Positions 14,976 through 24,184 are shown, numbered from the stretch's first letter. The stretch: 64,000 nucleotides of DNA from Lonsdalea populi (GCF_015999465.1 NZ_CP065534.1:3224001-3288000), one strand, 5' to 3'. Notes: generated by a model from the letters alone, not told the origin. A program made the numbers and translations.

Positions 14976-15949
14976 GCCGCCCTCACAATATAGTTAAATG
15001 ACACGTTACGGGGGCGAACATAGGCGCGTCCCCGAGAACCATGATTACTTCCTAAGGACAATGAACTTGCCGCGCCGGTTTCACCCGTATTAAAGGGACG
15101 CTCGCTGTTACCAAAACCAATGGCGGCCGCTTCTGTATTCGCCTCAATATTGGCCTGTATCCAGCTCGCTTCCTGCATACTGAGCAGGTCACGACCGCTG
15201 TCGAGACCCCTGCCATCATCCCAGCCACGGATAAACTCGCCGCGTAAATCAGGCAAATTGCCGGAAGGGTACGCCATGGCCAGCGTCGGATATTCCGCCT
15301 TATCAAAGGGCGCGCCATTGCATTTCAGCCAGCCCTGGGGCGGGGTTGCCTGCGGCCACGGCTGCGGAACGCCGACTGGAAGGTAGCGATCGATATCGGC
15401 AGTTTTAAGGTACTGCGGGTGGGGATGCGTGGCGGCCAAATGCGCGGCCAGCAGGCTATCCGCATAGCCCTTCACCTCAATCGCCTTATCGTCCACGTAC
15501 TGACGCGTCGCCAGCACCACCGACGGGTCGATTTTCAGCGTCACGGCGTCGGTGCTGTTGACGATGAGGATCATGCGCACGGTCTGGGTGCGGCCGCTGC
15601 CTTCCTGCAACTGTGGCTTGTAGGTTTCCGCGCAGTTGGCGACGGCAATCATCACCCCGTCGGCGTCGAACAGGCCAATCTCGCGGATCCAGAATCCGCC
15701 CTCGTTTTCGGGGATGATCTGCTCGGCGATAATCTGGCTGCTGTTGGCCGCATCAATAGTTAGCGCGTTCAACGCCGCCCGCCGTTTTTCGCCGATAAGC
15801 GTGGTCTGCGCCGGGTCGGGTGTCGGCAGCGTGCCGCCGCCATCGCCGACGGCCATCTGGGTGATCGGCACCTGATTGCCCAGGGCGGCGGCGTTCGCCA
15901 GCCGGGCCGCGCCCTGATGGGTCAGCAGGGCAAAGTATTTTGTCGTCAT
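14972..15949 (-). CDS. H: Tail fibre/collar protein gpH
   Basis: A 325-aa fibre. The N-terminal DUF3751-type baseplate-attachment domain (residues 1-160, MTTKYFALLTHQGAARLANA) is followed by a collar-like receptor tip domain (PVGVPQPWPQATPPQGWLKCNG; LPDLRGEFIRGWDDGRGLD). It is much shorter than P2 H (669 aa), so the receptor-binding shaft differs. The 3' half is duplicated in the remnant at 40251-40745. Confidence 0.9.
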   Translation of the reverse strand: MTTKYFALLTHQGAARLANAAALGNQVPITQMAVGDGGGTLPTPDPAQTTLIGEKRRAALNALTIDAANSSQIIAEQIIPENEGGFWIREIGLFDADGVMIAVANCAETYKPQLQEGSGRTQTVRMILIVNSTDAVTLKIDPSVVLATRQYVDDKAIEVKGYADSLLAAHLAATHPHPQYLKTADIDRYLPVGVPQPWPQATPPQGWLKCNGAPFDKAEYPTLAMAYPSGNLPDLRGEFIRGWDDGRGLDSGRDLLSMQEASWIQANIEANTEAAAIGFGNSERPFNTGETGAASSLSLGSNHGSRGRAYVRPRNVSFNYIVRAA

Positions 15950-16554
15950 ACGCGCACTTCCATTAGGTCAATGAGTTGCACCGCTGCGGCGGTATAGCCT
16001 GGCCCGCTCACGGTGATAGTTTCAGGGGTATAGGGGTAAACGGTCAGCTCGTCGCCGCTGTAGCAGGCGGCGGCTACCGGTAAAGCGCCGTAGGCGTCGA
16101 GGGTGATAGACAGTCCTGTCAGGTGCCGACTGCATGGTCTGGCACCGGCAATCAACCGCTCCAGTTCGGTGTAGGTCTCCTCGCTGATCCCTTGCTCCTG
16201 CACGCCGATATCGAGCCGGAACGTGCCGGGCTGGCCGCCCGTTTGCCACCACTCGTCGATACGGATCAGATAACCGAAGGGTTCCACGACGCGCCGCAGC
16301 GCGCCGAGCGTTCCCTTGTGCCGATGCACAAAGTAGGCGTCTTTGATCACCTGGCGTTTCACCGTCTCCGGCCATTGCTCATCCCAGCGATCGACCGAAA
16401 AAGCCCAGGCGAGATAAGGCAGGAACGACGCCGGGCAGGCGTCCGGGTTCCACAGTTGGCGGACAGGGACCGACAACGCGCTGATATCGCCGCACGCCTT
16501 AGCAAGTCGGCGCTCCAGCATGGACGATCCGGGCGGCAGCAGGCTGTTATTCAT
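15946..16554 (-). CDS. I: Baseplate protein gpI
   Basis: A 202-aa P2 gpI-type tail protein (wedge component). It begins MNNSLLPPGSSMLERRLAKA and contains DACPASFLPYLAWAFSVDRWD, characteristic of the family. Overlaps J and H by a few bases. Length near P2 I (176 aa). Confidence 0.92.
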   Translation of the reverse strand: MNNSLLPPGSSMLERRLAKACGDISALSVPVRQLWNPDACPASFLPYLAWAFSVDRWDEQWPETVKRQVIKDAYFVHRHKGTLGALRRVVEPFGYLIRIDEWWQTGGQPGTFRLDIGVQEQGISEETYTELERLIAGARPCSRHLTGLSITLDAYGALPVAAACYSGDELTVYPYTPETITVSGPGYTAAAVQLIDLMEVRV

Positions 16555-17455
16555 CGCTGCCTCCGGTTAACACCTGCCAGCCGGTGCAGTAGGCGGCCTG
16601 GGTGCTGTCCAGCACCACGTCGGCCGTCGGCGACAGCAGTTCCACCCGCTGCACGCCCTCCACATGCAGGGCGGCATACAGCGCGGAAAGCCGGATATCT
16701 CGGCCCAGCCGGCGCTGGGCGGTGATGTAACTTTGCAGTCGCGTCTGCGCTGCGGCACGAACGGGTTCGGCCTCCGGTCCCGGATAGAGATAGAGCCGGG
16801 CCTCCACCGCGTAAGCGATAATCGTGGCCGTTTGCACCGTGACCCGATCGGCCACCGGGCGCACCGCCTCATCGTTCAACGCCTGACTGACGACGGCCAG
16901 CAGGTCGTCCGAGGCGGTGCCGTCTCCTTCGCGTGATAACACAGTGACGGTCACCGCCGCCGGGGCTGGACTGATGGCGCTGGCATCGGAGACGCGCCCG
17001 TCGGCGCTCAGCGCATGAAACTCATAGGCGCCGGTCGGTCCGGCTACGCTCAGCCCCTCGAATGCGGCGGGGATCCGCTGGCGCAGGTCGTCGTCGCTTT
17101 CCATCACGGCGTCGACGGGCGGGATGGATGACGTATCCGCCGGCGTCACGGTCAGGCGCTGCACGTTGACGTTGGCGGCCAACTGGTCCAGATCGCTGCC
17201 CAGCGCATAGGCCACCATGCAGGCTTTGGCGGTTTCGTTGATGCGTTGCAGCAGTAGGATCTCCCGGTAGGCGTTTTCCTGCAGCAGCTTCACCATCGGC
17301 TCCGATTCCAGCGCCAGCGTCGCGGCGACCGCCGCCTGTTCATCCTCGGGATACAGCGCCAGTAAGGCTGCTTTGCGCGCGTTAAACACGGTGTCAAAGT
17401 CGGGTACTTCGACGATAGCCGGGGCCGGCAGTTGGGACAGGTCAATCAGGCTCAT
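16547..17455 (-). CDS. J: Baseplate protein gpJ
   Basis: A 302-aa P2 gpJ-type baseplate wedge protein (Baseplate_J family), exactly the P2 length (302 aa). It starts MSLIDLSQLPAPAIVEV and has the conserved central acidic core. It lies between W and I with overlapping junctions. Confidence 0.94.
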   Translation of the reverse strand: MSLIDLSQLPAPAIVEVPDFDTVFNARKAALLALYPEDEQAAVAATLALESEPMVKLLQENAYREILLLQRINETAKACMVAYALGSDLDQLAANVNVQRLTVTPADTSSIPPVDAVMESDDDLRQRIPAAFEGLSVAGPTGAYEFHALSADGRVSDASAISPAPAAVTVTVLSREGDGTASDDLLAVVSQALNDEAVRPVADRVTVQTATIIAYAVEARLYLYPGPEAEPVRAAAQTRLQSYITAQRRLGRDIRLSALYAALHVEGVQRVELLSPTADVVLDSTQAAYCTGWQVLTGGSDE

Positions 17456-17799
17456 GCGTTACTCCCTACCGGAATGGACAGGCTCAGCGACTGGCCGTCA
17501 GTCAGTTCACCGGTCAGCTCGACTGCCAGACTCCCGTCAAAGCCGGTGTGCAACTGGACGGCACTCAAACGGACGCGCGGCTCCCAGCGGTTCAGCGCGG
17601 TGTAGATGGCGGACATCACCTGCAGGCGCGTCGCGTTATTTTGGGGCTGGTCGATCAGCGCCGACAGCAGCGAGCCGTATTCGCGTCGGGCCAGCCGGGA
17701 GCCGATGGGCGTCATCAGAATATCGCGCATCGACTGGCGCAAATGATCGCTGTCCGTGACCCGCTGGCCGGTGCGTTGTGCCATGCCGAGATACCGCAT
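17452..17799 (-). CDS. W: Baseplate protein gpW
   Basis: A 115-aa gp25-like baseplate wedge protein, identical in length to P2 W. The motif MRDILMTPIGSRLARREYGS is the gp25 signature (here residues about 25-44). Overlaps J by four bases. Confidence 0.94.
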   Translation of the reverse strand: MRYLGMAQRTGQRVTDSDHLRQSMRDILMTPIGSRLARREYGSLLSALIDQPQNNATRLQVMSAIYTALNRWEPRVRLSAVQLHTGFDGSLAVELTGELTDGQSLSLSIPVGSNA

Positions 17800-18359
17800 T
17801 ACATCGGTCCTCCGGTGGGGCCGGGGCCGGGCAGTACTCCGCTATGAACGTGGGTGTGAACCACCACGCCGTTAGAACTCATCGCGCCGCCGGAGTGCGT
17901 AACGGGGCCGTTGATGGTGGTCTGGCCCGCGTCAATGGTCAGCTGTCCGGTGGTCAACGCGATGCTATCGGCCGCCTCAATCGCCACGCTTTTAATGCCG
18001 CGGATCAGCAGGCGACCGTTTTCCGGCTCGTATTCGAAGTGGCCGCCGTCGGGAAACAGCGTCACCAGCGCCTCATCCGAGGTCGATGGCGGCGGGTTTT
18101 CCGAGGAGAAGATGGCTGGCAACACAAAGGCCGTGGTGAGTTCGCCGCCGAGACTCAGCAGCAATACCTGTTCGCCCGGCGACGGTTTCCACCAGGTGCG
18201 GGCCGTGCCGGCGCGCGTGGTCAGCCAGTTGAGCCAGCCGGTTTGCAGGTTGCCGGTTTGAACCCGACACAGCCAGCGCGTGTTATCCACGTCCGTGATA
18301 ACGCCGGTGCGCACGATGTTCAGCAGCAGGCGCATGATTTCAGTGAGTTGTTCATTCAT
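17799..18359 (-). CDS. V: Baseplate spike protein gpV
   Basis: A 186-aa cell-puncturing spike. An OB-fold N-terminal half is followed by a beta-helical tip with glycine/threonine repeats. The C-terminal HTHVHSG is the metal-binding tip motif of P2 gpV-like spikes. First gene of the V-G operon, downstream of the Ogr box at 18406. Confidence 0.93.
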   Translation of the reverse strand: MNEQLTEIMRLLLNIVRTGVITDVDNTRWLCRVQTGNLQTGWLNWLTTRAGTARTWWKPSPGEQVLLLSLGGELTTAFVLPAIFSSENPPPSTSDEALVTLFPDGGHFEYEPENGRLLIRGIKSVAIEAADSIALTTGQLTIDAGQTTINGPVTHSGGAMSSNGVVVHTHVHSGVLPGPGPTGGPM

Positions 18360-18405
18360 GAGGACAGCCTGCCAGCAATACCGCGATCCCTCACCGGTCG
18401 GCCAT

Positions 18406-18423
18406 TGTGCGGTGCAAGAGACA
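18406..18423 (-). promoter_or_regulatory. Ogr/Delta box of the V late promoter
   Basis: TGT (18406-18408), 12 bases, ACA (18421-18423), 47-64 bases before the V start, equivalent to P2 PV. It sits in the short gap between S and V. Confidence 0.8.
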
Positions 18424-18425
18424 AT

Positions 18426-18872
18426 TTAGCGGCCAAGGTGGGCGACTATCTTATCGGCGATGAGCCGGGTCTGCTGTTCCTCCAGCCCCAGCAACTGCCG
18501 TTGTTCGTACTGGACCACCGCGCCGCCCGGTCGGACCCGATCCCGCAGGCCATAGTGATGCACGCGGGCAATGCGCTGCACCGCGCCGGTAAATTCCACA
18601 CCGGCCACATCGGCCGAGGCGGTGGCTTTCAGGTATTTGGCCGTGCGCAGCTTGCTGAACATCTGACGGCGGATCCGCCCGGTTTTGTGGCGTGACGTCG
18701 CGCGTCGCGGCGCGTAGGCGGTGCCGTCGGGATTTTTTTGCAGGCGGATGCGGGCCTGTTGCTGTTGGCGCAGCGTACGCGCCACCTCACGCATCAGCGT
18801 TTTACGTTCGCCGGCCGACAGCCGGGTCAACAGCGCCGTCAGCCATTCGTCCAGACGCTGCGTGTCAGCCAT
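18426..18872 (-). CDS. S: Tail completion protein gpS
   Basis: A 148-aa P2 gpS-type tail completion protein. The start is placed at MADTQRLDEWLTALL because it matches the family and lies eight bases inside the end of R; the longer frame upstream is out of family. Arginine-rich middle (RRATSRHKTGRIRRQM). P2 S is 150 aa. Confidence 0.9.
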   Translation of the reverse strand: MADTQRLDEWLTALLTRLSAGERKTLMREVARTLRQQQQARIRLQKNPDGTAYAPRRATSRHKTGRIRRQMFSKLRTAKYLKATASADVAGVEFTGAVQRIARVHHYGLRDRVRPGGAVVQYEQRQLLGLEEQQTRLIADKIVAHLGR

Positions 18873-19296
18873 GCGGCACCGTCCAGCATTCTTCGAACGG
18901 TGCCGGCTCTGGGATAGCGGCCACCATCTGGGCACCATCCCGTTCGCTGATCAGCACCCGTTCCGTCAGTTTCAGGTTGATACTGAGATCGCAGCTTTGG
19001 TGATTGAGGATATCGACCTCGAAGCTCAACGCCGGGTCGCGACTGTCCGGGGAGGCCAGCGCATCCGGCTGATGCTCCCGCAGCCAGTGCAGGATAGGCG
19101 CCATCAGCAGATTCTGGTCGCCGGCAAAATCGGTAATGACCATATTCAGCGTGTAGCGATACTCCCAGGAGAGCGACGGCGCCAGCGTGCCGATCACCGC
19201 GCCGTTGTCGACGAACAGGTGCAGGCACTCAGGGTTAGCACTGATGGCCGGCACCGCCTCAGTCAGGGCGCGGCGCAGCGAGGGCGGTTTTTGCAT
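18865..19296 (-). CDS. R: Tail completion protein gpR
   Basis: A 143-aa P2 gpR-type protein that finishes the tail for head joining. The start MQKPPSLRRALTEAVP is supported by AGGAG eight bases upstream. It overlaps lysC at its start and S at its end. Confidence 0.88.
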   Translation of the reverse strand: MQKPPSLRRALTEAVPAISANPECLHLFVDNGAVIGTLAPSLSWEYRYTLNMVITDFAGDQNLLMAPILHWLREHQPDALASPDSRDPALSFEVDILNHQSCDLSINLKLTERVLISERDGAQMVAAIPEPAPFEECWTVPHG

Positions 19297-19543
19297 CGAA
19301 GGACTCCTGACAGGCAAGGATGATATCCACCTGATCCGCGCACAGGGCCAGCGCGGCTTCGGTGGCGTCCAGTTGGTTATTCAGATCGCCGTTAGTCTGC
19401 GGGCTGGCCGCCGGAAACCGGCAGGGCGTCAGCCTGGGACAGCCATTGACGGTAAGCGTGACCGCCGGCGAGGGCGGGACGCTGGCGCAGCCGGACAACA
19501 TCAGCAGGCAGCCGAGCATCAGCCCAGCGCCGCACCTCTTCAT
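19259..19543 (-). CDS. lysC: Outer-membrane spanin lipoprotein LysC (Rz1-like)
   Basis: A lipoprotein of about 94 aa. The signal peptide ends in a lipobox (LMLSGC), after which the mature chain is proline-rich. It is partly embedded out of frame in lysB, the usual Rz/Rz1 arrangement. With LysB it bridges the envelope and disrupts the outer membrane at lysis. ATG chosen over a GTG six bases upstream. Confidence 0.88.
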   Translation of the reverse strand: MKRCGAGLMLGCLLMLSGCASVPPSPAVTLTVNGCPRLTPCRFPAASPQTNGDLNNQLDATEAALALCADQVDIILACQESFDAKTALAAPRPD

Positions 19544-19841
19544 TTTCACGGGTTAACCTCGCTATGGTTTTTTGTCGGGCGGCCAGCGCCGTCTGGGTAT
19601 CAGCGGCCAGCGCGCGCAGCCGGGCCTGTGCTTTGTCGTTACGTTCGGCCAGCGCGTTTAATTCCCGCAGCTGGCGCTCGCGTTCATCCAGCGCCGCGCG
19701 TTGTACCGTCAGCGTCATCGACTGCCGATCGGCAATCATCTGTATGTGGTGCAGTCGCCAGGACTGCATCCCCAGCGCCACGGCCAGCAGACCGAGGACG
19801 ACGGCGCGCCAGTGGGACAGTAGCCAGGAGAACGCCGTCAT
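19392..19841 (-). CDS. lysB: Inner-membrane spanin LysB (Rz-like)
   Basis: A 149-aa protein. The N-terminal membrane anchor (MTAFSWLLSHWRAVVLGLL) is followed by a long periplasmic coiled coil rich in R, E, Q and A. The start is placed there because the upstream frame extension is an out-of-frame shadow of the endolysin gene. It overlaps the endolysin stop and contains the lysC start. Confidence 0.9.
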   Translation of the reverse strand: MTAFSWLLSHWRAVVLGLLAVALGMQSWRLHHIQMIADRQSMTLTVQRAALDERERQLRELNALAERNDKAQARLRALAADTQTALAARQKTIARLTRENEEVRRWADARLPADVVRLRQRPALAGGHAYRQWLSQADALPVSGGQPAD

Positions 19842-20380
19842 AGCGTGACCCGCTCGCGCACCCAGCCATACAAAAACGCCTCGTTGGCGGCGCGCTGCTC
19901 GGCCAGCTCCAGATAGCGGGCGCCCTGGCTGCAGTTCAGCGCGCGCAGCAAGACGCGATGACCGTCGGCCCCGCGCGCATCCAGATACTGACGTAAGGCG
20001 GTGAGGGTCCGCGGGCCGATATTGCCGTCCGGCTGCAGGTCCGGGTAAAGGCGGCCGCCGTCGTTCAACGCCGTCAGCCAGCGCTGGAGCCAGCGCGTTG
20101 ATACGCCCGGCCCCATGTTGATGCCGGTATCGCACAGCTCCGCGGCGATAGCGGGCGACACCTCCGCCACCTGGTCATAGCGCGGGCCGTACCAGTAATC
20201 CGCCTCGTAGATCGCCAGCGCCGCGTCGCGCGTCAGGGCGCGCATCTCGCCCTGATACCCGTGCGCTCGTGCCACCGCTTCGGTCACGCCCCAGTGCGTC
20301 GGGCCGCCCTTGTCCGCCGGGTGATCGACATAGCCCCCTTCGCGGGAGAGGATGGCATTAAAGATGTCTGTCGCTGTCAT
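19838..20380 (-). CDS. Endolysin, GH108-type muramidase (position of P2 K)
   Basis: A 180-aa peptidoglycan hydrolase. The active-site EGGYVDHPADKGGPTHWGVT near residues 14-33 is the glycosyl hydrolase 108 signature, with catalytic Glu in EGGYV. A C-terminal peptidoglycan-binding PG_binding_3 part ends the chain. P2 itself uses a different lysozyme family, so this is a modular replacement in the lysis cassette. Confidence 0.92.
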   Translation of the reverse strand: MTATDIFNAILSREGGYVDHPADKGGPTHWGVTEAVARAHGYQGEMRALTRDAALAIYEADYWYGPRYDQVAEVSPAIAAELCDTGINMGPGVSTRWLQRWLTALNDGGRLYPDLQPDGNIGPRTLTALRQYLDARGADGHRVLLRALNCSQGARYLELAEQRAANEAFLYGWVRERVTL

Positions 20381-20400
20381 GGCTGATGCTCCTTGATGGA

Positions 20401-20709
20401 TTATTCCGCCGGGCCGTTGCCGGAGGGATTGCCGTCGCTCCAGCGCTTGGCGCGCCGCTGGATAATCAGCTCTACGGTTTGATAACCGGCGATCCCCAGC
20501 GCCGCGCCGATGCCGTTGATGGCGACCGGTGACAGGTCGGGAAACTGCACCAGCGCCACGCCCGCGATCATGGAGACGAAGCCGCCCAGCAACACGCGGC
20601 CGACAAACAGGCGCAGGGTGACCGGTTCGCCGCCGGCCAGCACTTTGCCGCAGGCGATCAACACGCCGATGATGAACAGCGACAAAATGTTTTTTTCAGG
20701 TTCATTCAT
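20401..20709 (-). CDS. Putative holin (position of P2 Y)
   Basis: A 102-aa protein with three hydrophobic segments (about residues 8-26, 34-55, 60-80) and a charged C-terminal tail. It lies between X and the endolysin, exactly where the P2 holin is. It times lysis by opening the inner membrane. Assigned from topology and position. Confidence 0.8.
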   Translation of the reverse strand: MNEPEKNILSLFIIGVLIACGKVLAGGEPVTLRLFVGRVLLGGFVSMIAGVALVQFPDLSPVAINGIGAALGIAGYQTVELIIQRRAKRWSDGNPSGNGPAE

Positions 20710-20712
20710 GAT

Positions 20713-20916
20713 TCAGTCCCAGAGTCGTACGGTCTGCTGAACGGGCGCCGACACCACGTCGGGAAGCTCCACCCACAGGCCGTGAGGTAAAAAGGGGCCG
20801 TGCTCAGCCAGCCCCGGATTAGCGTTCAACACCTGCTCGGTCATGCCTTGCGTGCGCCCGTAGTAGCGCCAGCACAGGGCGTCGACCGTGTCATACTGCT
20901 GCGCATGCACTTTCAT
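20713..20916 (-). CDS. X: Tail protein gpX
   Basis: A 67-aa P2 gpX-type protein with a LysM-like fold (YDTVDALCWRYYG, LNANPGLAEHGPFLPHG). The start MKVHAQQYDTV gives exactly the P2 length of 67 aa and overlaps the L stop. It is required for tail assembly. Confidence 0.92.
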   Translation of the reverse strand: MKVHAQQYDTVDALCWRYYGRTQGMTEQVLNANPGLAEHGPFLPHGLWVELPDVVSAPVQQTVRLWD

Positions 20917-21380
20917 CAGATCAGCTCGACCGTGCAGTGCGGCGCATCCTGCACCCGGCTGATCGCCCAGCGCGCATCGCGCCACAGCTCGCCGCTGGCT
21001 TCCGCCAGTTCCTCGCCGCGCTTGACGCCGGACGCCGTGGCGTCGTAGTCCTGATAACGTTCATTCAGCACGGCGCGCGCCCAGCAAAACACGGCGTTCT
21101 GGTAGTGCTGTAGGCGCACGCTGTTGCCGTCCAGCACCTCGGCTGGCACGGCGGCCAACGTGAGATACCCCTGCCTTTGCTGGCGTTGGCGGAAGTCGAA
21201 CAGTTCCGCGTTGACCTCCGACATGGCGGTGAGCACCACCTGCTTTAGACGCGGCGGCGTCATGGTGCCGTCGATGCGCATCACGCTGCGAAATGCCGAC
21301 AGATCCACGTCCGGCCAGAACGGCGTGTTTTCGATGGTCTCCGCCTGTTCCGGCGCCGGTTCGGGCGCAACAAACTTCAT
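20916..21380 (-). CDS. L: Head completion protein gpL
   Basis: A 154-aa P2 gpL-type head completion protein. The start at MKFVAPEPAPEQAE is supported by AGGAGA seven bases upstream. It closes filled heads at the portal before tail attachment. Lies between M and X. Confidence 0.9.
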   Translation of the reverse strand: MKFVAPEPAPEQAETIENTPFWPDVDLSAFRSVMRIDGTMTPPRLKQVVLTAMSEVNAELFDFRQRQQRQGYLTLAAVPAEVLDGNSVRLQHYQNAVFCWARAVLNERYQDYDATASGVKRGEELAEASGELWRDARWAISRVQDAPHCTVELI

Positions 21381-21474
21381 GCGGCTTTCTCCTGAATAAG
21401 GGGGCGGTGAACGGGGTTTTGATGCGGCGCTGCCTGTCGCCACCCCGTGCCGCCCGTGCGCGGGGCACGTTCCG

Positions 21475-22119
21475 TTAGCGGTCGTTGCGCAGTTTGCGCT
21501 CCAACTGCTGTTTGTCTTTTTTCACGCCGCAGCGGGGATCGAGTTGCAGCGCATGGGTGAGGTGATTGAGGGCCGCGGCCGGATGGCTGTCGCTCAGCAC
21601 GCCGCCGAGGGCTTTGTGCAATCGCGCCCGCGACTGGTCCGGCATATCCAGCCCGTCCGTCAGGTCCAGCGTTTGCAGCAGCAGGTCGGCGTCGAAAGCG
21701 GCCGAGGCGACCAGGGCGTGTTGCGCCGCGTCGGCGATCTCCTCGACCAGCACGGTTTGCACGTTCCGGTTGCCGATCGGCATCACCCAGCCGTGGCGCA
21801 GCGCGTGACGCCCGATGGCGAGCGCGCCGGCATAGTCCCCGGCGTCAATGCGCCACAGCATCACGAACATCAACACGTCATCCTGCTGCGTGCCGCCGGC
21901 CGTCAGTACGCCCTCGGCCCAGGCGGCGTACTTCGGCAGCAGCTCGACCTTGAGTTCGGCCTTTTTGACCGTGGACTGGACGCCTTTCAGGCGGCGGCGA
22001 TCTTCCGCCAGTTGCGGCAGCATCAGGTCATAGCCGGTCGCGTGGCCAACACTGCCGCCCTGTCGGGCGGCCTCCTTTGCCTGGATAAAACGGGTATGGG
22101 TACGAAAGGGATTCGTCAC
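21475..22119 (-). CDS. M: Terminase small subunit gpM
   Basis: A 214-aa P2 gpM-type subunit that recognises and cuts cos with gpP. It starts MTNPFRTHTRFIQAKEAARQ, typical of the family. The stop lies four bases before 21480; a 95-bp gap separates it from L. Length is near P2 M (247 aa). Confidence 0.9.
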   Translation of the reverse strand: MTNPFRTHTRFIQAKEAARQGGSVGHATGYDLMLPQLAEDRRRLKGVQSTVKKAELKVELLPKYAAWAEGVLTAGGTQQDDVLMFVMLWRIDAGDYAGALAIGRHALRHGWVMPIGNRNVQTVLVEEIADAAQHALVASAAFDADLLLQTLDLTDGLDMPDQSRARLHKALGGVLSDSHPAAALNHLTHALQLDPRCGVKKDKQQLERKLRNDR

Positions 22120-22122
22120 GGA

Positions 22123-23304
22123 TCACGCTCCGCTTTCACTGCTGCCCGCGATGGGTGTTTCCGCTGCGACAGTTTCCGGCTCTGCATTCATGGACTTGAC
22201 CACGCTGGCCGCCACCGTCGCGATGCGTTCAATCTCGGCATCGCTCAGCGCTTCATGGGGGTCGGCATCAGCGGCAGCCAGTAACTCAATGTTTTCGATC
22301 AGGCAGGTGCAGTCGTAGTCCTCAACCACATACGCTTCATTGACGGATTCGAAGTTCTCCACGCGATCGCGCTTCGGATTGTCAATGACCGCCCGGCGGC
22401 GGGTATCTTCCTGCCAGTAGATCGACAGGTTATCCAGACGGGTGATCAGCAGCGCGTTGGCGGGGAAGAAAGGCGCACGTACGGCGGGCAGATTGCCGAT
22501 GCGCTTCGAACTGATAATCAGGTCGGCGGCGATTTTCTCGCTGTTGGGCTGGTCCTGATTGACCAAAGGGAAATATTTGTCGGCCAGCAGCTCGCGACCG
22601 CAGATCACCACCAGTTCGGTGTCGTCCTGATACTGCACGGCAATTTTCTCGCTGACGGCCGCCATCACCATCGCGTCGAGGTTGTGGAACACGCCGCCTT
22701 TGCCGATGGTGATCTTCTCGCCAATCACCGTGCCATCTTCGGCAATCACCTGACTCATCACCTGCGAGGGTTTTTCCTGACGGATTTTTTCCAGCCAGCC
22801 GATATTCACGTCCTGCAGCAGCGGGTTTTGCAACCGGTTTGAGGTTTTTTCACGCTTCACGCCGTTGAAGCCGATCATGATGCGGTCCAGCGCCTGACGC
22901 TTCACGATGGCGTCGCGGATGCGCACCTGAAAGTCCTGGAACTTCGCCCACATATCCAGTTTCGGGTAAGGCAGCGCCGTATCGAAGTTGGTCTGTGTGC
23001 ATTTGTAGCCATCACCGTCGATGTAGGTCGGGTCGGTCGGCTCACGCTCTTTGGTGCTGGTATCGGTGGTGCCGGCGATGGTGCTGCCAATCCCCAGCCC
23101 CAGACGTTCGCCGCTTTGCTCGTCGACCGGCACTACGTTGATTTCCGTCAAAAAGGCGGAGGATTCCTGAATTTTGGACTCCAGCGTCTGCGTGACCGAC
23201 GGTTCGACGGTGAACTTGCTGTTCAGGTCCGACAGGCTGACGTCGTTGATTTTTGCCAGCTGCGTCAGGAAGGCGTTGAACTTGAATTTGGTTTCTTTTT
23301 TCAT
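22123..23304 (-). CDS. N: Major capsid protein gpN
   Basis: A 393-aa P2 gpN-type HK97-fold capsid protein. The scaffold-contact N-terminus (MKKETKFKFNAFLTQLAKIN) and core motifs (LTEINVVPVDEQSGERLGLG; NLSIYWQEDTRRRAVIDN) are present. It has an acidic C-terminal extension of about 35 residues beyond the usual 357-aa P2 length, ending in an Ala/Glu-rich tail. Confidence 0.94.
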   Translation of the reverse strand: MKKETKFKFNAFLTQLAKINDVSLSDLNSKFTVEPSVTQTLESKIQESSAFLTEINVVPVDEQSGERLGLGIGSTIAGTTDTSTKEREPTDPTYIDGDGYKCTQTNFDTALPYPKLDMWAKFQDFQVRIRDAIVKRQALDRIMIGFNGVKREKTSNRLQNPLLQDVNIGWLEKIRQEKPSQVMSQVIAEDGTVIGEKITIGKGGVFHNLDAMVMAAVSEKIAVQYQDDTELVVICGRELLADKYFPLVNQDQPNSEKIAADLIISSKRIGNLPAVRAPFFPANALLITRLDNLSIYWQEDTRRRAVIDNPKRDRVENFESVNEAYVVEDYDCTCLIENIELLAAADADPHEALSDAEIERIATVAASVVKSMNAEPETVAAETPIAGSSESGA

Positions 23305-23350
23305 CTGATTGTCTTCTCGATTCGTAAAAGGGAAAGGCGCGCCGGCCTTA

Positions 23351-24184
23351 TCAGCAGTCGGTCAGCGCTTCGCCGGCGCCCGTGCTGCCCGGTGTTTTGG
23401 GGCGAACATCTTGGCGGCTGTCTTCGCGGCTCAGCGTTTGCTCCAGTGCCGCAAACGCGGCCTGCTGCGCTTGCAGGGAAGATTCCAGCACGGCGAGACG
23501 GTCGGCCTGTTCGGTCAGGGCCTGGTCGGTGCGATCGCTCAGGTGCTGTTGCTCCGTGGCGACCAGCTCCACGGCGTTATGCACGTCAGAGAAACGGGCG
23601 TCGTCGGACTCCGCTTTTTTAGTGAACAGCGCGGTGACGCGGGTAAACAGGGAAGGTTTGTCGTCGGGAATTTCTTCCAGCTCGATCACCGTTTCTTCTG
23701 CGGCGGTAAACAGGTTGCCGGGATGCTGCTTGCGGTTCGCCAGCGGGTTATGCGCCGCGCTGGCGCTGAACGTCAGCATTTCGGTGCCGAGGCTGGCCGG
23801 ATCGTCGGTCACGGCCAGGCCGACCAGATAGGCTTCGCCGGTATCCGCAAATTCCGGGTTCACTTCAATCGAGGTATAAATTTTCTGCCGCGCCTGGGTC
23901 ATGGCGATCAGCTCATCGGTCGGGTCGATATAGCCATACAACGCCAACTTGCCTTTTAGCGGACCGTCGCCAATCTCTTCGGCTTCCACTTTGGCCACGT
24001 CGCCGAACCGGCGAAACGCACTGTCGGCGGCATACCCGCGAATGTGCTCCATGTTGATGCGCGCACCGTACAGGGTCGGGTCGTAGTTCTTCGCCATCTG
24101 CGAAATCCAGGCGCGCGAGATCACCCGCCCATCGGTCGTGGCGCCTTCCACCGCGATGCGAAAACGCTTTGCTTTCACTGTCAT
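23351..24184 (-). CDS. O: Capsid scaffolding/protease gpO
   Basis: A 277-aa P2 gpO-type scaffold with an N-terminal serine protease domain and a C-terminal coiled-coil scaffold (about residues 195-260, Q/A/L-rich). The start MTVKAKRFRIAVEGATTDGR is the family N-terminus; the frame is open further upstream only by chance. It cleaves itself, N and Q during head maturation. First gene of the O operon, behind the Ogr box at 24262. Confidence 0.92.
   Translation of the reverse strand: MTVKAKRFRIAVEGATTDGRVISRAWISQMAKNYDPTLYGARINMEHIRGYAADSAFRRFGDVAKVEAEEIGDGPLKGKLALYGYIDPTDELIAMTQARQKIYTSIEVNPEFADTGEAYLVGLAVTDDPASLGTEMLTFSASAAHNPLANRKQHPGNLFTAAEETVIELEEIPDDKPSLFTRVTALFTKKAESDDARFSDVHNAVELVATEQQHLSDRTDQALTEQADRLAVLESSLQAQQAAFAALEQTLSREDSRQDVRPKTPGSTGAGEALTDC

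Larger units (their letters stand above)
13780..15466. repeat. 1687-bp block duplicated at 39059-40745
   Basis: The block holds the toxin N-terminal coding part, its promoter, the terminator, G and the 3' half of H. It aligns with 39059-40745 with no length change (constant offset of 25,279) and only scattered differences. Outside the block the two regions diverge sharply on the toxin side and stop at the H/portal junction on the other side. Confidence 0.9.

Noticed and set aside
17778..18695. 305-codon rightward frame across V and S
   Set aside because: Shadow frame; crosses an intergenic Ogr box and overlaps two conserved genes on the other strand.
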